A DNA stretch of 64,000 nucleotides, taken from Oenanthe sinensis. Taxonomy: Eukaryota; Streptophyta; Magnoliopsida; Apiales; Apiaceae. This document shows positions 10,269 to 20,688 of this stretch, piece after piece. The stretch is taken from the NCBI GenBank assembly GCA_028671895.1, contig JAPMAC010000197.1, forward strand, positions 997,001 to 1,061,000. Direction: 5' to 3'. Under the pieces are notes generated by a model. It searched no databases, had not been told where the DNA came from, and saw only the letters and a program-made list of their open reading frames with translations. Each line of letters starts with the position of its first letter. Within the stretch, counting starts at the first letter, position 1. Both the position numbers and the translations under genes were made by a program.

Positions 10269-12572
10269 TCATCTCAAGTTGAGCGACAACATTCCTAATT
10301 CAGAAACCAATCTTGTAAATGTTGCTTCAGGCAAAGGCTTGGTGAATATATCTGCTAATTGTTGATCTGTAGGAACAAAATGTAATTCAATTGAGCCATC
10401 CATCACATGTTCCCTTATGAAATGATATCTTATACTGATGTGCTTTGTCAGAGAATGTTGAACTGGATTTCCTGTCATTTCAATAGCACTTTGATTATCA
10501 CAATAAATAAGGATTTTAGAAAAGTTCAAACCATAATCCAATAGTTGATTTTTCATCCATAAGATCTGTGCACAACAGCTTTCTGCAACTATATATTCAG
10601 CCTCTACTATTGATGTTGAGATTGATTTCTGTTTCTTGCTGAACCATTACACAAGTCTTCCACCTAGAAATTGACAACTGCCACTTGTGCTTTTTCTGTG
10701 AATTTTGCATCCTGCAAAGTCAGCATCTGAATAGCCTATTAATTTAAAATCAGACTCTCTAGGATACCATAAGCCAAGATTAACAGTGCCCTTGAGATAT
10801 CTGAAAATTCTCTTTACAGCAATCAAATGATGTGCCCTTGGATTTTCCTGAAATCTAGCACATAAACATGTGGCAAACATAATGTCTGGTCTACTTGCAG
10901 TCAAATAAAGTAGAGAACCAATCATTCATCTGTATGTTGTAATATCAACAGGTTCTCCAGTGTCTTGATCAAGTTTTGTTGCATTAGCCATAGGAGTTGT
11001 AGCAGATGTAGAGTCTTGCATTTGAAATTTAGCGAGTAGATTTTTTGTATATTTAGACTGATTAATGAAAATATCTTCCTCGGTCTGTTTTACTTGTAAA
11101 CCTAGAAAATAACTCAATTCTCCCATCATGCTCATTCGATACCTGGACTGCATTAACTTTGAAAATCTTTCATAGAGTTTCTCATTAGTGGAACCAAATA
11201 TAATATCATCAACATATAATTGCACCAATAATAAATCCTTATCTTGAGTTCTATAAACAAGGTTTTATCAATTGTACCTCTAGTGAAATCACTTTCATGT
11301 AAAAATAGAGCCAAAGTTTCATATCAGGCCCTTGGTGCTTGCTTTAGTCCATATAAAGCTTTATCTAGTCTATAGACATGATTTGGATATTTTGGATTGA
11401 CAAAACCAGGTGGTTGTTCAACATAAACTTCTTCTTCAAGTTCTCCATTTAAAAATGCCCTTTTAACATCCATCTGGTAGACCTTGAATTTCTTATGTGC
11501 AACATAAGCAAGAAAAATTTTGATTGCCTCAAGTCTGGCTACAGGTGCATAGGTTTCATCGTAATCAATTCCTTCCTGTTGAGAATAACCTTTGGCTACC
11601 AGTCTTGCTTTGTTTCTTGTAATGATTCCATCAGAGTCTGACTTGTTCCTAAGCACCCATTCTTGTACCAACAATAGATCTGTTCTTTGGTCTTAAAACT
11701 AGGGTCCAAACTTCATTTCTTTCAAACTTATTTAATTCTTCCTGCATTGCAGTGACCCAATCTGCATCCTTCAAAGCATCTTTAACCTTCTTTGGTTCTG
11801 TTTGAGAAAGAAAACTATGAAATATACATTCATTCTGAGTGGCTTTTCTTGTCTTTACTCCACTTTCTAGATCACCAATAATTAAATCAGGTGTGTGAAC
11901 TTTTGTTCATTTTCTTGGATGTGGATGATTTCTAGAACTAGATGCTCCCCCATGTTTTGTGCCTTCATAGAATGATTCTTCTGTAAATGTTAATCCTCCC
12001 CCTGTAGATGTGCTTTCATTAGTGTTTGATGTCTCAGAGTTTGAATTATCAGAGATTGAGGTTTCAGAGTTTGTGGTCTCAGAGTTTAGGGGTTCAGAGT
12101 TTGGGTTGTTCAGAGTTTGGTCAGACTCTGATATTTCTATAACTGTGTTTTGATCTTCAATGTCAGTATTTGATTGATGTTGCTCCCCCTCAACATGTGC
12201 AGAATCTTCAATTTCTATTTCAATCAATTCTGAATTAGTTGTTAAAGAATCAGAGTTTACCTCACCGGAGTTTGGTTGAACAAAGTTTATCTCATCAGAG
12301 TTTGATTTAACAGTGTTTGACTCATCAGATTTTGGTTAAAGAGAGTTTATTTTCTGCAGTTCATTCTCAAATTTCAGAATTTCATGTGCTTCTCTATCAT
12401 GAAATCCAGCTATCTTTCCTTCATCAAAAGATACATTGATTGATTCCATGACTGTCCTCGTCCTTAAGGTGAATACTTTGAATGCTCTTGAAGAGGTTTT
12501 AGAAGTTGTTGCATAACTAAAAAATTCCTTCATCTGCTTTAAGTTCAAACTTCTTCAATTGTTCAGGATGTG
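10269..12572 (-). pseudogene. pol: SIRE-E pol, 3' half (IN C-terminus, RT, RNaseH), decayed
   Basis: In sense order from 12572: an integrase C-terminal piece (HPEQLKKFELK; 12548-12336); a Ser/Asn/Thr-rich linker with repeated NSET-type units (12227-11907) encoded by the motif AAACTCTGA; RT pieces with ARLVAKGYSQQEGIDYDETY and DVKRAFLNGELEEEVYVEQ (11674-11324), YVDDIIFGS (11228-10926) and MIGSLLYLTASRPDIMFATC (10925-10647); and RNase H with YCDNQSAI and DIFTKPL (10556-10269). At least five frame breaks separate the pieces. The domain order and family are certain. The gene is dead. Confidence 0.85.
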
Positions 12573-13204
12573 TGTTAGTGAGATTACGAAGCTGTATGAA
12601 TAGTAATCGTGATAACTCAACACTAGAACATGACATGTAAATAATACTACGCCTACACAGAAATCAGGAAATCAATACAAAATGAAGACAAGGTAATTGA
12701 TACAATTCAACATGTTAATTATGATCAATCAAAGAGGAAATCAGTGAAAGAAGTTCAAGTCAAAGTTGTTTATGCCTCAGTGATGTGTAATTTAAAGAAT
12801 CAAGATCATAACTATCAGTATCAATAAAGCTAATTGATTTCAAGTGAAGAAGCAGGAAAGCAACTGTTGGAAAGCCACATTACTAATTGAATATGGAAAT
12901 CTATTCAGAAGCAAGAACCCTATCAAGACTAGTCACTTATGAACCAGACCATTGCATCAAGTGTCAGGACATTGATAGCAAGTTTATGTCAGTAGTAGAG
13001 ATCCATGTTCAAGAGCTTGTTGAAGAATATAGAAGACAAGAAGAAATCACAAGTTCAAGATGTTGCATTGAAGTTTCAAGTTGAAGCCCAAAATTTCTCT
13101 AAGTACTTACTAGGAAACCTATGTAGAAATTCATATCTAGAAATTCTAGATAAGTTTCTACTTAGAGCTAAGTAGAAATTCAGGAGGTGGAAATATTTTC
13201 TAAG

Positions 13205-13450
13205 TACACAAGGAAGGAAGGTATCTAGAAATTCCTATGTAGAAGTTCTACTTGAGTTTCGAGATAGAACCTAAGTAGAAATTCCTATGTAGAAGTTCTA
13301 CTTGAGTTTCGAGATAGAACCTAAGTAGAAATTCCTATGTAGAAGTTCTACTTAAAGTTCGAGATAGAACCTAAGTAGAAATTCCTATGTAGAAGTTCTA
13401 CTTAAAGTTCGAGATAGAGCGTAAGTAGAAATTTCCATGTAGAAGTTCTA
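13205..13450 (+). repeat. Minisatellite inside the SIRE-C 5' LTR
   Basis: About five tandem copies of a 50-bp unit with AGAAATTCCTATGTAGAAG then TTCTACTT and TTCGAGATAGAACC. The 3' LTR has about two more copies. The core GTAGAAATT / TTCTACTT is the SIRE-C-specific motif. Confidence 0.85.
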
Positions 13451-13813
13451 CATAGAGGACAGTTTTAACATTAAGAGATGAGATTTCCAAGCTTTCAAGG
13501 CAAGATGAGATTTACGTGGACAACATTGGGCCACTCATATCTTATCTTTTGAAGACTACAAGTCATAGATTACAAGTAGTATAAATAGAAGTACTTGTGT
13601 AACTTTGTAAAGAGAGAAAATATTAAGAGAAACACTTGTAAAAGAGAGAGGTAGCATTCACAGAGCTTAGTATCATTTACTACCCTCTTTACTTCTGTTG
13701 TACTAGTGTAATGAATGTTGTAGCAACCCTTTCAAGTTATATATAAGACATATATTCCTTGAATCATTGTGTTCATTTATTACAATGTATTTATTGCTTC
13801 ATAAAGTTAAAAA

Positions 13814-13838
13814 GTTGTATTCACCCCCCCTTTACAAC
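13814..13838 (+). promoter_or_regulatory. C-loop hairpin at the LTR 3' end, SIRE-C (5' copy)
   Basis: Inverted repeat GTTGTA (13814-13819) / TACAAC (13833-13838) with loop TTCACCCCCCCTT, 16 bases before the LTR end. Confidence 0.7.
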
Positions 13839-13856
13839 ACATTTGGACCTAACAAT

Positions 13857-13868
13857 TGGTATCAGAGC
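13857..13868 (+). other. PBS of SIRE-C
   Basis: TGGTATCAGAGC, an exact initiator Met-tRNA complement, two bases after the LTR end. Confidence 0.9.
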
Positions 13869-14380
13869 TTTATGTTTGACATACAAAACATATATCCTCG
13901 TGTTTGGTAGAAGATTTGTGAGTTTTCATTTCCAGATCTACTTTTCAAGCTTTTCTTAAAAATGTGCTTTAATTCTTTTCTCAGTGAAAACTCATCCCAA
14001 AAATTATTTAAATACTCCAGGTGTGATTATTTAGCTTGGGTGGATTTTAGATAATTTGTGTGAATTATTCTGGGTACTTTGGTTTGTGGTGTTCTTCACG
14101 TATTCATCATTGTTCTTGATAAAGAAGACAAACCCAGCAGGTTTTGATTCCCTTTTCAAAAGACAAAAAGTGAAAAAGGTGTTATTGGCTTTTGATTGGA
14201 CAACATACTCACTGCACAAAAAGAAATTATAGAAGACTCTGTACCTATCACGTGGGTGTTAGGTGAGTTAAGACACAAAAGTCAAAAAGTGTGAAAAATA
14301 ATATTGTTTATTCAATATTAAAAGTGACCTGCAGCAAATTTTCTCTAAGGACAAAAGTTCTACATAAAATTTCTACTTAA
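13869..14380 (+). other. SIRE-C 5' leader, first part
   Basis: Non-coding leader interrupted by SIRE-B at 14385/14386. It resumes at 28528 and runs to the gag ATG at 28784. Both parts carry TTTCTACTTAG-type motifs shared with the LTR. Confidence 0.8.
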
Positions 14381-14385
14381 GAATT
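14381..14385. other. Target site duplication of SIRE-B (left)
   Basis: GAATT, repeated exactly at 28523-28527 on the other side of the element. Confidence 0.95.
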
Positions 14386-16230
14386 TGTTAGTCCCAAATA
14401 TCGTAGAAGGGGGGGTTGAATACGATATTGTCCAATTTATAAAATATTCGCGGAATGGTTCTTGATGGACTTTAAACAGTTCGAACAGTTATTAAATCAA
14501 ACACAAGGTATGCAATAACACAACAGTTCGGGGAATATATCTTTTGATTTATATAAACCCTGAGGTGCTCCACAAATCTAATCTTTCGATTAGTTACAAT
14601 GATTCACTAGTACAGCAGTTAGATTACAAGCTTTAATAAGAACAATCAAAGTAACAACAGCTGAGTACAAAATTAATGGCTTCTGTGTTTACTTCTCTTG
14701 AATGCTCTCTGTGTTTCTCTCTTAAATTGCTCTGTGTATCTTCGTCTGTTAACTGAATGAATCTGACCAAAGACGATGCCTTTGCTGCTTTTTGTGTAGA
14801 CTTTTTCAACTTCGGATACGTGGCCCATTTTGTGCCAAGTAAATCAGTTGCTTCTTCGCTTCTGTTTAACTTAAGTATCGGAACAATTTACTGAGTAATT
14901 GTTAACTATCGATGAGTCTGTAAATTAACTATCGGACACTTAAAACAATTCATGAAATAGAATTAACTACTTCAAGCTGAACAACTATCGGAGATATGTT
15001 AACTATCGGAAATATTCTCCAATAAATTAACTATCGGAATTATTGCTTGATTTATTAACTATCGGAATAAATAGATTTTCTTTTTATTTGTTTTATCCGA
15101 TGGTTAGTAAATCATTGAAAGTTCCTTCTAGTTTTTTCTTTACCCGACAGTTAATAACTATCGGGAAGTGGCTTGTTTCTTTGTTCATCCATTTTTAGTT
15201 AAGTTGATTAAATCACCCGATGGTTAATAACCATAGATGAATAAGACAAAATAAGCCCTTTGTCTTTTGTCTTTACTTTGCTCATTTCTTTATCTCACCC
15301 GATGGTTAGTAACCATAGGTGAATAAGACAAAATTGCTTTATTAACCATTGGTGAATAAGACGAAATAGCTTGACTAGTTGACTTCTGGATACAGCTTCT
15401 GTAGTCTTCTTTCCTTAGCCAATTTCAAGCCTGATAAGCCCTTAATATTTTTTCTTCCACTGCAACCAAGTCTAATAAATATTTCCTTGATTATTCGAAC
15501 TTGATTTATTCTGGTCTTATTCACATACCACTTAGGTTACTCATCTCAGTATCTGGTCAATTCTTCTGAATCAGTGATGCAGTTCTCAAACTCTTTTGTG
15601 CTGTCGATTGGTGCAACTGGTCTGGTTCACAACCGACTAGCAAGAACTTGATCTTCACATCTTCTTTGCTATACAATTGACCTGTTCCATCATGTTAAGA
15701 AGTGCTTCTATTGTAAGTACATTGGAATCCTCTGCCACTTATGCTGAACCACAAACATATCTGAAACCCTGAACATCTTCGAACTTTATCCTTCACTGAA
15801 GTCTGAACATATGAATGAACTTCCTCCAGCAATCTATAATAGACTCCAAGATTCCATCTAATATTTTGATTCTTTGTATTTGCCGTATATTCTATCTTAT
15901 CGATTCCTGTACTTGAGCTCTGCAATTCATTGCTTGACTAACTTGCAGATTTGGATCACTAGAATCTTTCTGGTACTTTGAAAACTGCTTCACTGCTTCA
16001 ACATCCTTGAATACTTCAACCTTTATTCTTCACTGAGGCATGAACATATTAAATGAACTTCTTCCAGTGAGCTAATGCTTCAAGTCTGTAGATTTCTTCT
16101 TTATCCTTTGTCTTTACCAAGTCTTCATGTCTTCCTGATTCTGGTGATAACTTCATATTATTTACACGTCATGTTCTTGTGTTGAGTTATAACCCTATGT
16201 TACATATAGGTCTATACATACAGCCTTTCA
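14386..16230 (-). repeat. 3' LTR of SIRE-B (1845 bp)
   Basis: TGTTAGTCCC...GCCTTTCA. About twelve ACTATCGG / CCGATGGTTA motifs lie between roughly 14870 and 15360, several as inverted pairs. A PPT abuts the right side, so this is the 3' LTR. Confidence 0.95.
14397..14429 (-). promoter_or_regulatory. C-loop hairpin at the LTR 3' end, SIRE-B (3' LTR copy)
   Basis: Perfect 9-bp inverted repeat AATATCGTA (14397-14405) / TACGATATT (14421-14429). The sense-strand loop is TTCAACCCCCCCTTC. Compared with SIRE-A, two stem positions differ and both are compensated. Confidence 0.85.
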
Positions 16231-16747
16231 ATCTCCCCCTATTTGTTTGGTAGAGATTAACAAGCAAATCCCTAGAGGATAACTCAACTAACTACAAGAA
16301 AAATATTAATGCTCTAGACTTGTAAATAATACTACTTGGGTTCTGGATCATATAATACATTTCCAGATTTCTATAAAGTAAAGAGAAATAGAAAATGAGT
16401 GTTCCTTTAGCACTGAACGCATCTTCAATAGATATCATCTTCATTCCTCTGTGTTTGAGCTTTTCTCTGCTTCAAAATTCTTCATAGCTTGACCTACAAA
16501 GAACTTATCATAAACTGAGCTTCATAAGAATCAAAATTCTTGGGATCATCTTTAATAAACCATAGAACATTGCTCAAATAATGTTCTCCCCCTGAGAATG
16601 TGATTCTTCTTCTTCTTCCCCTACCAACTTGCCTTTCCCTTTGTCTTTACTCCTCATATCAGCACCAGATTCTTTTTCTTGCTCTCGCACTATCATCTCC
16701 CCCTTAGTTGTGTTATCCTCCGAAGCAGGGATTTGAATAGTTTGAGA
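16231..16747 (-). other. SIRE-B 3' untranslated region with PPT and PPT-like repeats
   Basis: The PPT (sense AAATAGGGGGAGAT) abuts the 3' LTR at 16231-16245. Two more PPT-like tracts lie upstream at about 16585-16594 and 16694-16706 (sense AGGGGGAGA-type). Multiple PPT-like tracts before the 3' LTR are a reported feature of Sireviruses. Confidence 0.8.
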
Positions 16748-18853
16748 TTAATGCTTTTCAAACAAATCTGTTACAAACTTCTGTATATCCGTCTTGAAAT
16801 TCTGTAAATCCTGCAACATGTTGTACTGAACAAATTTTATTTCCATGACATTGCTGTGAAATTCAGATTTCATTTCGGTGTCAGTAGTCTCCAGGTTATA
16901 AACCTTTTGACTTAGTGATTGTGTGTGCATTGTGAGGGTGTTTATTTGGCTGGTAGGTGTCACACTGACAGGTTCTGTAAGTGTTTGTCTCTCAATTCGC
17001 TCGCTCGGTCTTAGGGGTGTGGGTGAATTATGATCACTCAATCGTTCTGTTGGTGTTTCACTCACTCTCCTTGACTCCAGCAAGTCTTCTGTACCTGCAG
17101 TGAAAATCCTAAATGGCTCATCCGAAGAACTATTGCCAAGTAGTTGCTTCTCCTTTCCACTAATAGTGGTGGAGACCTCCTTATGAGGAGCCAGGAATGT
17201 TCCTCCTGGGGGGCTTATCACATTGGATCCTGTAATGTTTAGCAATGAAGGACCCGTGACTCCCACAATAGCCTGTGAAGGCATGACCTGTACAGGATCT
17301 ACCTGCATAGGTTCTGCTACTGTAGTAGCAATATCCGTCAATTCCTCCTGTGTGTGTGCTCCTTTCAGTGCAACATGTAACTTGGTTGGAGGCTCAATTA
17401 TTGACACTCTTTCAGATGCCCTGGCTGACGGGCGAATTTCAATAGGTTCACCCTGTTGAGAGGATGTCCCCAGAGACTGTGTATTTGCCTTTTTCAGCTC
17501 TATGTCCTTTTGAGAGGGCATAGATGGGCTAACAGTTACCTCAGGTTCTTCTAATCTCCTTCTAGTCAGAGGTAGAGCTGTTGGGGTTCCCTCACCTGCC
17601 TTATGTGGTGCTTCTAAGGCACTATCTCCCTCACTCACAAATTTTCTTTTTAGGGGTTGGTGAGAAGATAACGGTAAGGATTGAGTAGTGTTTGGTTCTG
17701 AGGCAGGGGTTATAATCTGTTGGTTTGCAGATTCATTGCCTGTTCTTAATGCCACAGAGGGCTCAGTAGCAAGTTCCATTCCAGTATCTTCAAACAAATT
17801 CTGCAAATTAATAAACAGTGAAGATGTGGATTCAGTTGGACTACCTGTTTGATTACCTGTTAGAGATATGGGATGATATGAATCTTGACTATCAGCATTC
17901 CCAAGTGAATCTCCTCCAGATGTAACTTGTACCTCTTCGGTCACCTGAACATTTTCTTCTTGTGACAACTCCAATTCAGGGGTAGGCACTTGATCTTGTT
18001 CAGGGATTTGAATATCTTCTTGTGGTCCAAGAGGGACGTCTCTGTCCATGTCAACAACACACCTCCTCATAAAGTCTGTCATTAGTGCTGGTGAGTTGTT
18101 GTTATAGTCGTTGTTGTTCTGCAACGTTGTAGCAATCTTGTTCTTCTGCTTCACAGGAAAAGAAGTAGGACTACTATAATAGCGTAGCTTTTCTTCGTTA
18201 GTAGATACATCATTAATAACAAGCTGTAGGAACCTTGGAAAGAAACAGTACACATTGCGAAGTTGGAGGTTTCTGTTATCCGGAAGTCCCATTACGCTTA
18301 GAATTTTATGCATTAACAAATGACCATAGTTTAACCTAAGATTATTAGCAACACCATATCCAATAGCTTGATAAAAATAAGGAATACCATGGGTGCTAGT
18401 CTTCTTAAAGGAAAAACACTGAATAATGGTATGGAAAAAGAAATTCCATGCCTTAGGAAAATGGTGTTTATACATTTCTCCTAAGTCACGAACTTCGAAA
18501 TTGAAGTAGTTGGCAAAAGTACAGAAAACAGCTAATTGTTCGGGTGTAGGGTTTTGAACAAAATTATCCTGTGGAAATCGAAGAATACGATTCAAATCAT
18601 GTTCAGTAACCCTAATTTCCCGATTGCCTAATTGAAAAGTAAAAGCCAACACTTCACCCTCTGAGGAGTCAGTAGCTGAGCAGTAACAGTCACGCAACAT
18701 ATTATAATTTAATAGCACGTTTGTCACTAAAGCATACCTGATCCTTGAATATTCGATTAATATTCGCGCCCAAGCCCGATAATCAGCAGGTAGGGTCTGA
18801 ATATTATATTCGGCAACTAAATTCGTACGAGTAATATTAAAAATTCCAGCCAT
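16748..18853 (-). CDS. SIRE-B extra ORF downstream of pol (env-like position), 701 aa
   Basis: ATG at 18853, stop at 16748. Residues 1 to about 250 look globular, with Trp/Tyr/Phe-rich stretches (e.g. RAWARILIEYSRIRYALVTN). Residues 250 to 640 are low-complexity, rich in Thr, Ser, Pro, Gln and Glu. The last 60 residues have heptad-like hydrophobics and look like a coiled coil. It sits about 1.8 kb downstream of RNase H and 0.5 kb before the 3' LTR, the place of the env-like ORF of sireviruses. I see no signal peptide and no convincing membrane segment, so an envelope role is not supported by sequence. A decayed homologue in SIRE-C (about 52060-53100) shares several blocks of its middle region. 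Function unknown. It is intact although pol of the same element is broken. Confidence 0.8.
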   Translation of the reverse strand: MAGIFNITRTNLVAEYNIQTLPADYRAWARILIEYSRIRYALVTNVLLNYNMLRDCYCSATDSSEGEVLAFTFQLGNREIRVTEHDLNRILRFPQDNFVQNPTPEQLAVFCTFANYFNFEVRDLGEMYKHHFPKAWNFFFHTIIQCFSFKKTSTHGIPYFYQAIGYGVANNLRLNYGHLLMHKILSVMGLPDNRNLQLRNVYCFFPRFLQLVINDVSTNEEKLRYYSSPTSFPVKQKNKIATTLQNNNDYNNNSPALMTDFMRRCVVDMDRDVPLGPQEDIQIPEQDQVPTPELELSQEENVQVTEEVQVTSGGDSLGNADSQDSYHPISLTGNQTGSPTESTSSLFINLQNLFEDTGMELATEPSVALRTGNESANQQIITPASEPNTTQSLPLSSHQPLKRKFVSEGDSALEAPHKAGEGTPTALPLTRRRLEEPEVTVSPSMPSQKDIELKKANTQSLGTSSQQGEPIEIRPSARASERVSIIEPPTKLHVALKGAHTQEELTDIATTVAEPMQVDPVQVMPSQAIVGVTGPSLLNITGSNVISPPGGTFLAPHKEVSTTISGKEKQLLGNSSSDEPFRIFTAGTEDLLESRRVSETPTERLSDHNSPTPLRPSERIERQTLTEPVSVTPTSQINTLTMHTQSLSQKVYNLETTDTEMKSEFHSNVMEIKFVQYNMLQDLQNFKTDIQKFVTDLFEKH

Positions 18854-20688
18854 TTTTAACAAGTAAAAATTACCAAAATTTTTAACTGTTTCAAAACAAA
18901 AACGAACTTAGTTTATTCGATTACGAACCAAAAATACCCAATATTTCAAACTTCTCCAAAAATTCTAAAAATAATATATGATAATCTAGGAGAGATTTGA
19001 AATACACCAGTATTTTTATTACAAATTTTGGACCTCTGGTTAACCCAAGAAAAATTCCCAAAATTCAAAAGACTCGTAAATATCCAAAAATTCAAACGTC
19101 TCCAAAAATTCTAAAAATAATATATGATAAACTAGGAGAGATTTGAAACATACCACTATTTTTATTTTGATTTTTTGACTTCTAGTTAACCCTAGAAAAA
19201 TTCTCAAAGTTCGAAATATCTGTAAATTTTTCGAAACAAAACTAAACAAAATTAGTATGGAAATGAAGCTAGTTAACAGATCTACACTTCTACGGTTTTA
19301 GATTTTCAAAATGAGTCCTAGAACTGTAGATATTGAAGAAAGAAAAATCAATTTTGCTCCGATAGTAGCTAACAGTCGGTGTGTGTATATATTGTTATGC
19401 TTGTTAAAGAAGTATCAGAAGAAAAAAGCATAGTGGATAGAGAGAGAAAATGATATATATTATAGAGCTAGTATGACTACGGGACATGCAAACTAAAGAA
19501 AGTCAAGAATGACATCCAGCACCCGATGGTTACTAACTATCGGGATATTTAATTAATTTTCGTTTTTTTTTTTTTTTTGTTGCTCATGCAATAAATAATA
19601 TAAAATAAAATCCGATACTTACTAACTATCGGGACAAGCAAGAGATAATATTAAGAAAAAAAATCACCTCCACAACCCGATGGTTATTAACTATCGATAC
19701 ATGCAAACTAAAGTAATAAAACAAAACATTCTTAACTATCGGGACATGCAATCTAATTAATTTAAAATTAAAATACATTTCCGATAGTTAACAACTATCG
19801 ATACATGTAAGTTAATTTTAATTAGAAAATCAAATACATTTCCGATAGTTAACAACTATCGACACATGTAAGTTAATTTTAATTAGAAAACCATTAGTAA
19901 TTGAAATACTGATGATTTAAAAAATAAAATAAAACTTGCATTTATCAAATAATTTAAAACATATAAACATATAAATTCGAATTTTCATAAATTTAATTAA
20001 ATAGAGATTTCTTGAATTAAAAATTTAATATTCCTAAAATAGAATTATTAAAATTTTAATTTAGAAATAAATAAAAATTAAATATAATTCAATTTGAATT
20101 ACACAGACAGACATATATATTAATATATATAATATATATTGGTGGTTGTTTAAAGATTTTGAAAACCACAAAAAAATTGTTCCATACTCTGTTGCAGTTG
20201 TGATTTCCAAAAAAAATTTAAAAAACAACCCAATCACAATTCAATTAATCATTCAAGCATACTGAATAAACCATACAGGCAGTTAACCATACAGGCAGTT
20301 ATGCAAAATAACAACATGAAATGTAATTGCTACATATATTATCAGTGAGAGCCAGCAAATTAAATAAACATGACAGTACAACCAATTTCTCACTAAAGAT
20401 CACAACCTGTCTGATATAGAATCTCTCAGCAAGATTTCATGATATTGAAATACACCAATTAATTCTAAACCACAGATTGTTATGCTTCTTGTTAACTACA
20501 AACATTTATGTAGCAGTTAACTACTTATGCTATATCGAGTAATTACTACAAAGCATAACTGGTATACTTATGATAATTAATATTGATATTCATAAGCCCG
20601 AGTTCATAAGTTAGACTGGAGTTCACAAGTCCTTTGGATATAAAGATTCAATAACTTGTGAATTCACACAACTTCTCGCAAACAAAAA
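18854..20688 (-). other. SIRE-B pol-to-env spacer with palindromic motif cluster
   Basis: 1.8 kb without a gene. At 19360-19880 there are at least seven CCGATAGTTA / TAACTATCGG copies, some as near-perfect hairpins (CGATAGTT-AAC-AACTATCG at about 19783-19801 and 19842-19860), the same motif as in the LTR. Near 20600-20665 lies an inverted pair AATTCACAAGT ... GGACTTGTGAA (sense) that is also found in the SIRE-C spacer. It may hold the promoter or splice acceptor for the extra ORF; none is proven. Confidence 0.7.

Larger units (their letters stand above)
12573..13854 (+). repeat. 5' LTR of SIRE-C (1282 bp)
   Basis: TGTTAGTGAG...CCTAACA. It matches 54134-55542 over its length, but the copies differ in the number of internal minisatellite units and by a replaced patch near 13462 / 55143. 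A PBS follows directly. Confidence 0.9.

Noticed and set aside
13205..13450. Regular repeats resembling a CRISPR array
   Set aside because: The 50-bp units are contiguous with no unique spacers, lie in a plant LTR, and there are no cas genes.
13759..13959. 66-codon frame spanning the SIRE-C LTR end and PBS (also 55447-55647)
   Set aside because: It reads through the C-loop hairpin and PBS. Duplicated only because the LTR-leader is duplicated.
15695..15925. 76-codon frame in both SIRE-B LTRs (also 27987-28217)
   Set aside because: Identical because the LTRs are identical. No domain, and it lies in regulatory LTR sequence; chance frame.
16748..18853. True envelope glycoprotein
   Set aside because: No signal peptide, transmembrane segment or cleavage site visible; only the genomic position is env-like.
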